Origin: Bacteroidota bacterium
GTDB lineage: Bacteria > Bacteroidota > Ignavibacteria > Kapaibacteriales > NICIL-2
NCBI GenBank assembly: GCA_019695345.1
Contig: JAIBAE010000045.1
Location: forward strand, 1-35,753
Direction: 5' to 3'
Length of the DNA stretch: 35,753 nt
The position numbers and the translations under genes are program-made. Shown here in pieces: positions 6,764 through 15,998 of this stretch (position 1 is the stretch's first letter; the number at the start of each line of letters is the position of its first letter). Under the pieces are notes generated by a model. That model ran no database searches, was not told the DNA's origin, and saw only the letters and a program-made list of their open reading frames with translations.

Positions 6764-9595
6764 TTACCAAGCCCACACTGCACTTAATACCGGAAATACC
6801 GGAAACGATGGTGCTTCGGTGCCGTCGGTTTTTATGCCAAGGTAGCCAAGACCTATATCGAGTGCGTACGTTTTACCAATGTAACGGGCTGTTGCTGCTA
6901 TAGGTATTGAACCGAGCGTTTCGAATGAGTATACTTCTGCGCAAATCTTCCAACGGGGTGCTATGCGGTAATCGCCACTAACTACAACAAGCTTTGCGTT
7001 TGCATTAAATCCTTCGGGCTTTGTTATTGTTACGTGATGTTTTGCCGTGTACCCAAATGCCGCACTTATTTTTTGATTATCGTTACCAAAGGTAAGAACG
7101 CCATACGGTATGTGTTGTATGATGTTGGATTCGGTTTCAGGTGTCTCGGATTTATCGTAACTGCTGTTTGCATATTGATAGCCAACAGCAAAGTTCAAAT
7201 CTTCTATAATGGTATATCCAAGTTTAAAGCCAAGAGATAACGCGCTACTTGTTTGTTTGTTAATAGGAACCGGAATAGCTCCGCCGGCAATAAGCATAAA
7301 GTTCTCGCTAACTGCATAACCGGCTGTTAGCCCTACGCCATCGTAATTACCAACGGTTACAGTACCTCTGGCAGGTATTAACGCTGTTGGTACCGCGATA
7401 CCACGGAATGCAGTTGGGTCGGGGTACCTGCGTTGACTTTCGTCAATGCCATTTCCTAACACGTGAATAACGTGTGGTGAGTTTGGTTCGGTACTAATAA
7501 AGTTAAAGCGCGATGATACGCGACCTTCTTTGGTTGGTTTAAACGTGATGGAGAGTGGAAACGATGATAATGGTTTTAGGTTGAAACGTTCAAAGCCATC
7601 GGGTAATGAAAACTGCGTTGTATCGGGTCCAATGTTTTTCATATCGGTGATTGTAAACGTTTTGTTTGTTGTTCTGTTACGGAGTGCATCCGAAATAAAG
7701 CGCGATGATGAATCACCAACAACTATATCACCAAAGTCAATGATTTCTTCTTTAGAGGTAAGTTCCGGAATGTAGCCATAACCGTATATCTGTTTCATAA
7801 AATACCCTTGCGAAGTATGTATGATTATGTTGGCTTCGCGCACACCTTCTTGCTTGGGTGAAAAACCAAACTCAACTGATAAACCGGATTCCGGTGGTAA
7901 ATCTTGTGGCGGTAAGCCGGACATAATGGTAAACTCATCGGCATGTTTACCTTCAATACGCATGGAGTAAATTTTTTGTGGTTCGTTGTCCTTGGGTAGG
8001 CCAAAGTAACTGCGGATAACCGTATCTTTCGTTTCACCAACCGGTGTTGCCTGGATGTTTACATCGCGCACGGCAATAGTTGGTGTTTTGATAGTAAAGT
8101 TTCCATATCCTGTTCCTATTTGTAACTCGCGCTCGGTACCATCTGATGACATCTGATGTACACGGAGTTTGCACCGTATAGAGTTTATAACAGGTACTTT
8201 CCAATTATATGAATTCCCAACGGCATTTTGTGTAACTGTTGTCCATTGGTTGCCGCCATCGGTTGAAAGTTCAATCCAGCAACGGTTTTCGGGTGCTACT
8301 CCTTCCCATTTTACCGATATATCATTATTACTAAATACAGTATCGCCATTAATGGGATACAATATTTTAATGGAAGTTACTAATGGCTTAACTCCCGGAT
8401 ACCCTGCCGTAACGGTAAACTCTTCATCGTGACAGGTTGAACAATACAAGCGTACTTTAGCCCACGTAAAACTTGAATCCTTTGATGCGTACGTTACAAG
8501 GAGTTGCTTGCTTTCGTTTGGTTCTATCCGCATTGGGAATAACTTCTTATCTATGGTAAAGAATGGGCTACCATTTACAACAGCCGAATCAATAACCACC
8601 GAGGTTTTAATAGCAGAGATGGATATGCTTGTTTGTGCTGTAGTGTTTGGGATTACTTTGCCAAAGTTAAGGTGCGCAGCAGATAAACGCATCATAGCAC
8701 GGAGTGAATCCGGAACAGTATAGGTAAACGAAGATGTTGCGCTGTACTCCGGTGCTTTAATCTGGAAAACGTGATGTTCGTTACAAGGAGTAACAGAATT
8801 CCACGAGATAACATACGGTTGATGTCCTTCGGCTAGGGCAATTACCGAACGGACTGCACTCTCCATATCAGATTGCGTGTTCACGTTTTCAAATACCTCG
8901 CCTTGTGTTTGTGCGGCAACCTCTTTTATTGTGCTATTTGCAGGATGCTCGGTAACAATACAATACACGCTTGCGCCAACAGTTTTTGCCTTGTTTATTA
9001 ATTCTGTAGCATCGGTTGGGCTATTGCCATCGGTAAACAGAAGTATTATTTTTTTACGGGTATCTTTTACATTAAATAACCTGAATGCACCTGTTTTAGA
9101 TTCGGTAAGTGCGCGGGTGTAATCGGTTGACTTACGAAACTGCAACGAATGTAAAGAAGAAGCCAGTGCAGTTCTATCTGTCGAAAAATCATATACAATA
9201 GAAGAACGGTCGTCAAAATAGGTAATAGCTATGGTAGATTCGGTGTTTCGTAACTCTTTGCAAAACAATTGCGCCCCTGCTACCTCAAGTCCGGTTGTTG
9301 TTTTTTCGGCAGAACCGGTTGCATCTAAGGCAATTACAACTGTTGCCGCAGGTGCTGGTAGCGAAGGTAAGGTACTAACATCTACGGTGCAGAGTTTCAG
9401 ATCATCTTTTACCTTAAAATCATCGGGTGCAAGAGAGTCCTTTGGTGTGCCATCGGATTTGAACACAAATGCTTTTGCCTTCATTCCGGGAAAATGCGAG
9501 CCGTCTTTACCAAATATCATCAGATTTTGGGCTAACGCTGCATGTGAAAAGAAAATGGTGAAAAATATGATGAATGTGGTGGTAGTATGTTTCAT
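6764..9595 (-). CDS. VWA-domain surface protein with a C-terminal beta-barrel-like region
   Basis: 943 residues. A signal peptide ends near residue 22 (FFSHAALAQ). A von Willebrand A domain spans ~65-260 with a MIDAS-type motif ALDATGS, a conserved Thr in STDYTRAL and the Asp of LLFTDGNS. Then come two or more Ig-like/choice-of-anchor-D modules (for example NFGKVIPNT and DFGDIVVGD, each followed by the extra-strand pattern), and a segment resembling the Ser-Thr-rich motif IKILYPINGDTVF. From ~735 to the end, alternating strands with aromatic girdles (for example GVGLTAGYAVSENFMLIAGGA) and a terminal Trp (AVWAW) look like an outer-membrane barrel. This predicts a membrane-anchored adhesion or scaffold protein rather than a T9SS cargo. 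The barrel assignment is inference from strand pattern. Confidence 0.85.
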   Translation of the reverse strand: MKHTTTTFIIFFTIFFSHAALAQNLMIFGKDGSHFPGMKAKAFVFKSDGTPKDSLAPDDFKVKDDLKLCTVDVSTLPSLPAPAATVVIALDATGSAEKTTTGLEVAGAQLFCKELRNTESTIAITYFDDRSSIVYDFSTDRTALASSLHSLQFRKSTDYTRALTESKTGAFRLFNVKDTRKKIILLFTDGNSPTDATELINKAKTVGASVYCIVTEHPANSTIKEVAAQTQGEVFENVNTQSDMESAVRSVIALAEGHQPYVISWNSVTPCNEHHVFQIKAPEYSATSSFTYTVPDSLRAMMRLSAAHLNFGKVIPNTTAQTSISISAIKTSVVIDSAVVNGSPFFTIDKKLFPMRIEPNESKQLLVTYASKDSSFTWAKVRLYCSTCHDEEFTVTAGYPGVKPLVTSIKILYPINGDTVFSNNDISVKWEGVAPENRCWIELSTDGGNQWTTVTQNAVGNSYNWKVPVINSIRCKLRVHQMSSDGTERELQIGTGYGNFTIKTPTIAVRDVNIQATPVGETKDTVIRSYFGLPKDNEPQKIYSMRIEGKHADEFTIMSGLPPQDLPPESGLSVEFGFSPKQEGVREANIIIHTSQGYFMKQIYGYGYIPELTSKEEIIDFGDIVVGDSSSRFISDALRNRTTNKTFTITDMKNIGPDTTQFSLPDGFERFNLKPLSSFPLSITFKPTKEGRVSSRFNFISTEPNSPHVIHVLGNGIDESQRRYPDPTAFRGIAVPTALIPARGTVTVGNYDGVGLTAGYAVSENFMLIAGGAIPVPINKQTSSALSLGFKLGYTIIEDLNFAVGYQYANSSYDKSETPETESNIIQHIPYGVLTFGNDNQKISAAFGYTAKHHVTITKPEGFNANAKLVVVSGDYRIAPRWKICAEVYSFETLGSIPIAATARYIGKTYALDIGLGYLGIKTDGTEAPSFPVFPVLSAVWAW

Positions 9596-9782
9596 GTTCC
9601 TCTATACTGCTTTAGTGTCATCCGTGCATCGAATACGAATATAGGCATAGTATATGTAGGAGCAAATTAGTAAGGAACAAAAAACTGTTCTAAAAATCAG
9701 ATTGGTATTGTAGATTGCGTATAAGTCTGCCGATACAAATACCTAAAAAATGTAATTTTCAACTATGTAGTTCTAAGGCGTT

Positions 9783-10709
9783 ATGATTCTTGTTAACAAA
9801 AAAGGACTTTTGCTAACAACAGCACTATCACTTTCCTGTATGTTATTAATGTGCAGTTCGGGTACTCCGGTTATACGTTCAAAGTATGAGGTATTAGAAT
9901 CGGTTATGGAAGGTGTTGACCCCGTATTCCGCCCAACAGCATTAAAACTGATAGAAAGTAATGTTGATACTACATTTATTGGTATGGTGTTACGAAACCC
10001 AGAAACCAAGTTTATGGAGAAGCTGCTTAAGATAAATGTAACCGGGTTTCTTAAAAAAGCAGATTACTCTTTTAATACAAACGAGAAATCTGTTAAAACA
10101 GCAAAAGAATTTTATACAGAAAACTTAGCTACCCTAAAAGAAGCCGAAGCAACATATGGCGTTCCTGCCGAAGTAATTACCTCAATCTTGTATGTTGAAA
10201 CAAAGTTTGGAAAGGTAACCGGAACGTATCATTTAGCAAGTTGTCTTGCAACGGTAGCAATGGTAGATGAACCACAATACATTGAGATGAACAAACAAGT
10301 GTACCGCGATGGTTCTTATAGTGCCGATTCCGTTGCTCTGCTCGATTCCGTTGTTACTGCCCGTGCACATAAAAGAGCCAATCTTGCATTTAACCAGTTG
10401 ATAGCTTTGCGCGACATGCAAAACCTTTCGCCAATTCCAATTATGGAGTTAAAGGGTTCGTATGCAGGTGCATTTGGGTGGTCGCAGTTTTTACCAAGTT
10501 CCTACATGAGTTGGGCTGTTGATGGCGATGGCGATAAAAAGGTGAATCTCTTTACCAAAGCCGATGCTATTGCAAGTATTGCCAACTATCTTAAAACAAA
10601 TGGTTGGGGCGAAACAACCGAGAAAAAACGTGGTGCTGTGTATCACTACAACAACAGCAACGATTATGTTGACTGCGTTTTGAAGCTTGCCGATTTGATT
10701 AAAAACTAA
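9783..10709 (+). CDS. MltB-like lytic murein transglycosylase
   Basis: Predicted to cleave peptidoglycan glycan strands non-hydrolytically, giving 1,6-anhydromuramyl ends in the periplasm (GH103/MltB family knowledge). In its 308 residues a hydrophobic N-terminal signal is followed by a helical domain. The catalytic segment is YGVPAEVITSILYVETKFG, with E139 as the likely acid/base. Family motifs GSYAGAFGWSQFLPSSY and DGDGD (an EF-hand-like calcium loop) follow, then ASIANYLKTNGW. Cysteines near residues 19 and 24 do not fit a canonical lipobox, so lipidation is uncertain. The gene is divergent from the VWA gene with 187 bases between starts. It is slightly shorter than E. coli MltB (361 residues). 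Confidence 0.9.
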   Translation: MILVNKKGLLLTTALSLSCMLLMCSSGTPVIRSKYEVLESVMEGVDPVFRPTALKLIESNVDTTFIGMVLRNPETKFMEKLLKINVTGFLKKADYSFNTNEKSVKTAKEFYTENLATLKEAEATYGVPAEVITSILYVETKFGKVTGTYHLASCLATVAMVDEPQYIEMNKQVYRDGSYSADSVALLDSVVTARAHKRANLAFNQLIALRDMQNLSPIPIMELKGSYAGAFGWSQFLPSSYMSWAVDGDGDKKVNLFTKADAIASIANYLKTNGWGETTEKKRGAVYHYNNSNDYVDCVLKLADLIKN

Positions 10710-10726
10710 AATGTAGAGAATAGGTA

Positions 10727-10790
10727 TTTGCTATCGCAGACCGCTCCTATCCTATGCGCTTGCTCAAGCAATGCCATACGGGAAAGCACC
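10727..10790 (+). repeat. R1 intergenic repeat, left module (degenerate)
   Basis: TTTGCTATCGCAGACCGC begins 18 bases after the MltB stop and ACGGGAAAG marks the other end. The interior contains GCTTG-CT-CAAGC. The gap 10710-11191 (482 bases) has no credible gene. It holds this repeat, the hairpins at 10811-10868, an AT-rich stretch and an R2 repeat. Confidence 0.6.
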
Positions 10791-10810
10791 GCCACTATTT
10801 AAAAATATAA

Positions 10811-10868
10811 AAGGACGGAACCTTCCACTATTCCGCCCTTCGTAATGTAACAAACGTTACGTTGTTAC
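10811..10868. other. Two adjacent intergenic hairpins
   Basis: AAGGACGGAA/TTCCGCCCTT (10811-10820 with 10831-10840) pairs with one mismatch. Right after it GTAACAA/TTGTTAC (10847-10853 with 10862-10868) forms a 7-bp stem. An alternative pairing CGTAATG/CGTTACG is possible. There is no U-tract on the plus strand, so this is not a standard terminator. It may stabilise the 3' end of the transglycosylase transcript. Confidence 0.45.
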
Positions 10869-11029
10869 ATGATGCAAAATAAATAAATATGTGTTACAAC
10901 AACTATGTTTTTTTACTGAATATTTATACATAATTGTCTTATTATAATACTATGTACTTACTGTAGTTAGGTTGTGTTTACATTCAGATAATTCTATCTC
11001 TTTTGTATATTGTTGCGACGCTGTATCGG

Positions 11030-11083
11030 TTGGCTCCGCCTGTGTGACGGCGCAGTTAGGTTCGCTTCGGCAGGGGTGGGAAT
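11030..11083 (-). repeat. R2 GC-rich inverted repeat
   Basis: On the minus strand it reads TTCCCACCCCTGCCGAAGCG, then AACTGCGCCGTCACACAGGC, nearly the same as the copy at 24344-24394. It stands out sharply as GC-rich in an AT-rich gap. Confidence 0.65.
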
Positions 11084-11191
11084 CAAAATATCCTGCCTTA
11101 ACACTTTTCTTTGCAACCGAATCTTCTAAATGTCGTAATATGCGACGCTTATCTATCAAACAATTATTACATGTAATAACGTTGGGGAACT

Positions 11192-11908
11192 ATGAAATAT
11201 CTTTCGGGATTATTGTTAAGTATTACGCTCACTGTTGGTATGTATGCACAAACTGTTGATGAAGTACTGAGTAAGTATTATCAGGCAGTAGGTGGTGCGG
11301 AGAACTTCAGGAATATCCAAACATATATAATAAAAGCCAAGAGTGTTAATTCCAGTGGCACGTGGAAACGCCCATACAGTATGTATGGTAAAGGAAACAA
11401 AGTATATACTATTATGAATGCCCAGGCGGGAATTGATGCCAAACAAGGATTTAATGGTACTTCGGGCTGGCGCGTTCAACCGTGGAGTGGCTCGTTAGAC
11501 CCATTCCCAATGAATGCAGATGATTCCAAAGAACTGCAACTATCGGGCGAGCAATTAGTGAACGATTTGTTTACCTACAAAACCCGCAACACTACTTTAG
11601 AGATGCAAGGTAAAGATGAAATTGATGGCTCGGATTGTTATAAAATTATGGCAACACGAACCGATGGCGTTGTTGTGGTATATTACCTTGACGTGGATTC
11701 ATATCTATTAGTAAAGCGCACTGTTAAACGTAAGGAAAGTGGAGTTGACACAGAATCCGATTCATATTTCAGTAATTACCGTAAAGTTAATGGAATGTTG
11801 TTGCCCTTCTCTATAGAAGGAAGTTGGGGCGGCGGTTTAGCAATCGAATCGTACCAAATTAACACGCCAATAGAAGACTCAACATTCGAAATGCCCGAGA
11901 AAAAATAA
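11192..11908 (+). CDS. LolA-fold outer-membrane lipoprotein-sorting-like protein
   Basis: 238 residues with a clean signal peptide (MKYLSGLLLSITLTVGMYAQ). The mature start, TVDEVLSKYYQAVGGAENFRNIQTYIIKAKS, is typical of a Bacteroidota family of periplasmic LolA/LppX-fold proteins. The rest is a single half-barrel of strands including YKIMATRTDGVVVVYYLDVDSYLLVKRTVK and a last part, INTPIEDSTFEMPEKK. True LolA carries lipoproteins across the periplasm; for this family the cargo is not known. GGGGAA sits five bases before the ATG. The DinB-family gene follows 19 bases after the stop, so co-transcription is likely. Confidence 0.82.
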   Translation: MKYLSGLLLSITLTVGMYAQTVDEVLSKYYQAVGGAENFRNIQTYIIKAKSVNSSGTWKRPYSMYGKGNKVYTIMNAQAGIDAKQGFNGTSGWRVQPWSGSLDPFPMNADDSKELQLSGEQLVNDLFTYKTRNTTLEMQGKDEIDGSDCYKIMATRTDGVVVVYYLDVDSYLLVKRTVKRKESGVDTESDSYFSNYRKVNGMLLPFSIEGSWGGGLAIESYQINTPIEDSTFEMPEKK

Positions 11909-11927
11909 TAACATTGTATATAACCAG

Positions 11928-12464
11928 ATGGCAACTATAATAACACGTCCGCAAGAAACTGAATACGCACCGTATTATCACAGATATGTAACACAGGTGG
12001 CAGGTAACAATGCATTGGAAGCGTTGCAACAACAGGTTGACCGCATTGCCGATTTGTTTTTATCGTTAACACCCGAGCAAGCCGACTATCGCTATGCCGA
12101 AGGCAAATGGACGCCCAAGCAAATTCTGTTACACATCATAGATTGTGAGCGCGTTTTTTCGTACCGTGCAATGTGTATTGCCCGTGGCGAGTCGCAACCG
12201 CTTCCGGGTTTTGATGAAGATGCATATGCAGAGCATTACAACGCCGATAGCCGTTCAATGCAATCAATTGTAAACGAGTATAAAATAGGGCGTATGTCCA
12301 CAATGGCGTTGTTCTCCGATTCCATTTCCGATTCTGCGTTATCGCATGTTGGTACGGCAAACAACAATCCTGTTACGCCGCGTGCATCTGCCTGGATAGT
12401 TGCCGGACACGAACTACATCACGCGCACATTCTGCGAACAAAATATCTGGGGTTACCCGAATAA
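11928..12464 (+). CDS. DinB-family metal-dependent protein
   Basis: 178 residues matching the DinB/YfiT four-helix bundle family. These proteins bind a divalent metal through histidines and often act as thiol or small-molecule transferases. The signatures are WTPKQILLHIIDCERVF (metal His in helix 2) and the C-terminal AGHELHHAHILRTKYL (metal His pair), with a loop of SQPLPGFDEDAYAEH between them. It is probably cytoplasmic. The gene overlaps nothing, follows the LolA-like gene by 19 bases, and has only a weak ribosome-binding site (AACCAG). Substrate unknown. Confidence 0.85.
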   Translation: MATIITRPQETEYAPYYHRYVTQVAGNNALEALQQQVDRIADLFLSLTPEQADYRYAEGKWTPKQILLHIIDCERVFSYRAMCIARGESQPLPGFDEDAYAEHYNADSRSMQSIVNEYKIGRMSTMALFSDSISDSALSHVGTANNNPVTPRASAWIVAGHELHHAHILRTKYLGLPE

Positions 12465-12470
12465 TTTGTT

Positions 12471-12525
12471 GTTCCGGTTCAGCGCCGAAGCAACCCTTCT
12501 GCGCCGTCACACGGGCGGAGCAAAC
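12471..12525 (+). repeat. R2 GC-rich inverted repeat (degenerate)
   Basis: The sequence after the DinB stop contains GCGCCGAAGC, then CTGCGCCGTCACACGGGCGG, aligning with the R2 copies at 24344 and 11030. The left arm is degenerate. Confidence 0.5.
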
Positions 12526-12589
12526 CGATGCAGCATCGCAGAAAACAAAAACGATATAAGAAGAATTATAACAATCAAACTCATAACCT

Positions 12590-15500
12590 ATGAAAAACTA
12601 TATAGTGATAAGTATGCTTATACTGTGTGCCGGAGTAGCATCGGCACAGGTAAAACTTACTTCCAATACATTTGGCAATTTGTGGGCACGCCAATTAGGT
12701 CCTGCAACATGCTCAGGCAGAATTACTGCTATCGAAGCATTTTACTTACCTGCCGATGCAACCAGAGCTCAAGATAAAAAACTGTGCATCTATGTTGGCA
12801 CAGCTGCCGGCGGCGTGTTCAAATCAAAAGACAATGGAACATCGTTCCAACAATTGTTTGAGAAAGAGAAGCAACTATCAATAGGCTGTATTGCGGTTGA
12901 CCCACGGCATCAGGATTCCGTTGTTTGGGTTGGAACAGGTGAGTGTAATGTTCGTAATAGTGTAAGCCTTGGCGGTGGGTTGTACAAATCAACCAATGCC
13001 GGCGAAACCTGGAAAATGATTGGCTTAGAGAAAGTTGAACGTATTGCAAAAGTAGCACTACAACCCGGCAGTCCCGATGTAGCATTAGTGGCCGGCTTGG
13101 GTGCATTATGGAGTGACTCGCCGGACCGCGGCTTATACCGCACAACCGACGGCGGCAAAACATTCGAGCGCGTATTGTATGTTGATGAAAAAACAGGATG
13201 CGCCGATGTAGTGTTCGATCCGCAAAATCCAAACATCGTGTATGCTTCTATGTGGCAATTCCGCCGTAAAGCGTACACGTTTTCTTCAGGTGGTCCGGGA
13301 AGTGGTTTTTATAAATCTACCGACGGCGGTAAAACATGGAATAAACTTTCAAAAGATATTCCTTCGGGAGATTTAGGAAGAGTGCTGATTGCAATATCAC
13401 CATCTAAAACCAATGTGGTGTACGCAATGATTGAATCTAAAGAAAGTGGATTGTATCGTTCGGAAGATAGAGGTGAGTCGTGGAAGAAAATGTCCAACGC
13501 CACAAGTGTAACAGCCCGACCGTTTTATTTCTCGTGTTTATATGTCGACCCATACAACGAAAACATCGTCTTCCGCCCTTCATTCCAACTTGGAATAAGC
13601 GAAGACGGCGGCAGAACCTTTAACGGTTTTCAATATGGCGGTGGCGCACATCCAGATTTCCATGCATTATGGATTGACCCAACCAATCCGCAACACTTAT
13701 TACTTGGTACCGATGGCGGTGTGTATCGTAGTTATAACCGTGGTGCATCGTGGGCTCAGTTCCGTAACCTCTCGGTAGGACAGTTTTATCATGTTAGTTA
13801 TGATTTTGAAGAACCCTATAACATCTTTGGTGGTTTGCAGGATAACGGCTCGTGGATAGTTCCGCACCGTATTCGTGGCGGAGCAATACAAAACGCCGAT
13901 TGGCAAGCAACCGGATGGGGCGATGGCTTTTCTGTTATTCGCGATAGAGATGATAAAAACATTATCTATTTCGAATCGCAAGGTGGGAATATTGTTCGCC
14001 GCCACATGAACACCAACGAAACACGTTCCATAAAACCATTCGAACAATCCGGCGAAAAGAAACTACGCTTTAATTGGAATGCCCCGATAACACAAAGCCC
14101 AACAAATCCTAAAGTAATGTATATGGGGTCTCAATATCTGCACATGTCAACCAATCATGGTGATACATGGCAGCGTATATCGGGAGATTTAACAACCAAC
14201 GATTCAGCTAAATACAACCCGGAAAACAGTGGTGGTGTTACAGCTGATAACACAAGTGCAGAAAATCATTGTACAATCATAACCATTGCCGAATCGCCCG
14301 CTAACCAAAAAACAATTTGGGTTGGGACTGACGATGGCAACTTACAAGTAACAACCGATGGCGGCAAAAACTGGAATAATGTTGCGCCTAACGTAAAAGG
14401 TTCAATGCCTAAAGGTACGTGGGTATCAACTGTAGAACCCGGTCACTTTGATAAAGCTACGTGCTATGTAACATTTGATAATCATACTAACGGTGATTTT
14501 AATCCTTACATTTATAAAACAACCGATTATGGTATGTCGTGGAAGCAACTTGCTACCGATTCCATTCGTGGGTTTGCACATGTTGTTCGCGAAGATTTGG
14601 TAAACAAAAACCTGTTGTTTGTTGGCACCGAATACGGACTCTACATCTCTATTGATGGCGGTAATACCTGGGCGCGCTTTAAAGGTAATTTACCAAGTGT
14701 TCCTGTTCGGGATTTGCAGATACATCCACGCGATAACGATTTGATTATAGCAACACACGGTTTAGGCGCGTATATACTTGATGACATTACACCAATTCGT
14801 AATCTTACACCACAGGCAATGGAAAGCGAACTCTCATTTTTACCAAACCGCCCTACTCAGTTACGTTACGAAGCAGGATTTCAGGAGTTTAACGGCTCGG
14901 ATGAATTTGTAGGTTCAAACCCCGATGGCGATGCACAGATTACCTATTACTTAAAAGCTCGCCACTTAGTTGGCGATATGAAAATAGATGTACTCGATGC
15001 CAACGATAAAATCATTACCTCACTACCTGCCGGAAAACGTAAAGGTATTAACCGTGTTGGTTGGGGAATGAGTATGAAGCCACCTAAAGTAGCTGCATCG
15101 CAAAATGGTGGTGGAGGAAACTTTGGTCCTACCGTGTTGGCAGGCGAATACAAAGTACGAATAACTAAAAACGATAAATCGTATTATGGTAAAGTAATCA
15201 TAGAAAACGACCCACATTCAATCCATAATAAAGAAGCACGTGCCGCACAAAATGCAGCAATGATGCGCATGTACAGTTTGATTGAACGTGTTGCCTACAA
15301 TGCCGAGCAAATTACCATAATGCGCGATTCACTCCGTAGTAGGGCTGCTGCTATTACAAACGAAGCAACCAAAGCAACAGTAACCACGCTTGTTCAGAAA
15401 CTTGATTCGTTGCATAAAACGGTTGTGGCTAAAAAGAGTTCGCTCTTTGCGGATACCGAACCGCAACTCCGCGAAAAGATAGCAGATATTTACGGCGATA

Positions 15501-15700
15501 TCTCCGGTTATGCAGGCAAGCCAAGCGATGAGCAATTAACCCGTGTTGCAGGCTTTGAACAAGATGTACAAAAACTCGAAATGCTGATCGATCAAATTCG
15601 TACAAAGGATCTAACACAAATCAATACAGTATTATCTTCCAACAAATTGCCGGCAGTTACTGTTATTAGCAAAACTGAATTTATGAACCGAGAAGATTAA
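12590..15700 (+). CDS. Secreted VPS10/sortilin-like BNR-repeat protein
   Basis: 1036 residues with a signal peptide (MKNYIVISMLILCAGVASAQ). I count eleven Asp-box/BNR motifs of the form S/TxDxGxTW (for example STNAGETW, TTDGGKTF, STDGGKTW, SEDGGRTF, TTDGGKNW, SIDGGNTW) between residues ~80 and ~700, predicting one large or two stacked beta-propellers. A linker with an Ig-like module follows (~760-870). The C-terminal ~150 residues are helical and charged. Members of this family in Bacteroidota are annotated as glycosyl hydrolases because of the Asp-boxes, but no sialidase catalytic Arg triad or nucleophile is evident. A binding or scaffold role is as likely. There is no T9SS domain at the C-terminus. 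A strong terminator follows directly. Confidence 0.88.
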   Translation: MKNYIVISMLILCAGVASAQVKLTSNTFGNLWARQLGPATCSGRITAIEAFYLPADATRAQDKKLCIYVGTAAGGVFKSKDNGTSFQQLFEKEKQLSIGCIAVDPRHQDSVVWVGTGECNVRNSVSLGGGLYKSTNAGETWKMIGLEKVERIAKVALQPGSPDVALVAGLGALWSDSPDRGLYRTTDGGKTFERVLYVDEKTGCADVVFDPQNPNIVYASMWQFRRKAYTFSSGGPGSGFYKSTDGGKTWNKLSKDIPSGDLGRVLIAISPSKTNVVYAMIESKESGLYRSEDRGESWKKMSNATSVTARPFYFSCLYVDPYNENIVFRPSFQLGISEDGGRTFNGFQYGGGAHPDFHALWIDPTNPQHLLLGTDGGVYRSYNRGASWAQFRNLSVGQFYHVSYDFEEPYNIFGGLQDNGSWIVPHRIRGGAIQNADWQATGWGDGFSVIRDRDDKNIIYFESQGGNIVRRHMNTNETRSIKPFEQSGEKKLRFNWNAPITQSPTNPKVMYMGSQYLHMSTNHGDTWQRISGDLTTNDSAKYNPENSGGVTADNTSAENHCTIITIAESPANQKTIWVGTDDGNLQVTTDGGKNWNNVAPNVKGSMPKGTWVSTVEPGHFDKATCYVTFDNHTNGDFNPYIYKTTDYGMSWKQLATDSIRGFAHVVREDLVNKNLLFVGTEYGLYISIDGGNTWARFKGNLPSVPVRDLQIHPRDNDLIIATHGLGAYILDDITPIRNLTPQAMESELSFLPNRPTQLRYEAGFQEFNGSDEFVGSNPDGDAQITYYLKARHLVGDMKIDVLDANDKIITSLPAGKRKGINRVGWGMSMKPPKVAASQNGGGGNFGPTVLAGEYKVRITKNDKSYYGKVIIENDPHSIHNKEARAAQNAAMMRMYSLIERVAYNAEQITIMRDSLRSRAAAITNEATKATVTTLVQKLDSLHKTVVAKKSSLFADTEPQLREKIADIYGDISGYAGKPSDEQLTRVAGFEQDVQKLEMLIDQIRTKDLTQINTVLSSNKLPAVTVISKTEFMNRED

Positions 15701-15722
15701 TCATTCTTCTATAAAACATCTA

Positions 15723-15756
15723 AGCCCATGACATCTCGTTATGGGCTTTTTTTTTT
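15723..15756 (+). terminator. Rho-independent terminator
   Basis: The stem AGCCCATGAC (15723-15732) pairs with GTTATGGGCT (15738-15747), with one G-T pair and loop ATCTC. A run of ten T's ends at 15756. It lies 22 bases after the stop of the BNR protein gene and its T-tract runs into the R1 element. Confidence 0.9.
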
Positions 15757-15915
15757 GCTATCGCATTGCCGCACCAAGCGTTCCATTTCAAAAAACCTTT
15801 GCTGTGCGGGACACAACATTCATCCACGATAAACCTGATTCTTTATGCGACGTTCTTTCCGGCAAGCAGAGATTGTTGTATTGATACCATTCGTAGCCGT
15901 CTGGCGATAGCAAAA
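15753..15915 (+). mobile_element. R1 composite element with perfect 12-bp terminal inverted repeats (MITE-like)
   Basis: TTTTGCTATCGC (15753-15764) and GCGATAGCAAAA (15904-15915) are exact reverse complements bounding about 163 bases. Inside are the left-module marks (CCGCACC, TGTGCGGGAC) and CACGATAAA, then right-module marks GTTCTTTCCGGCAAGCAG and CGTAGCC. No coding capacity is present. It would have to be moved by an enzyme encoded elsewhere, if mobile at all. The gap 15701-16034 holds this element, the terminator and the upstream region of the porin-like gene. Confidence 0.6.
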
Positions 15916-15943
15916 GAATATAGTTGCTAAGTATCTGTTTGAA

Positions 15944-15963
15944 ACTGTTCATGACTGTTCATG
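15944..15963 (+). promoter_or_regulatory. Exact 10-bp tandem direct repeat upstream of the barrel gene
   Basis: ACTGTTCATG occurs twice in a row, 72 bases before the next start codon. One helical turn per unit suits side-by-side binding of a regulator. No known operator is recognised. Confidence 0.3.
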
Positions 15964-15998
15964 ATAAATATACTCACACCTGCAAACGTTAAGCTGTG

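Noticed and set aside
6577-6783. Minus-strand 68-codon frame between the two surface-protein genes
   Set aside because: It overlaps an R1 repeat and the end of the VWA gene and has no recognisable feature.
10972-11259. Plus-strand 95-codon frame before the LolA-like gene
   Set aside because: It runs through an R2 repeat and overlaps the start of a clear signal-peptide gene in another frame; no family resemblance.
12590-15700. Calling the Asp-box protein a sialidase
   Set aside because: Asp-boxes are structural only; the Arg triad and Tyr/Glu nucleophile pair of sialidases were not found.
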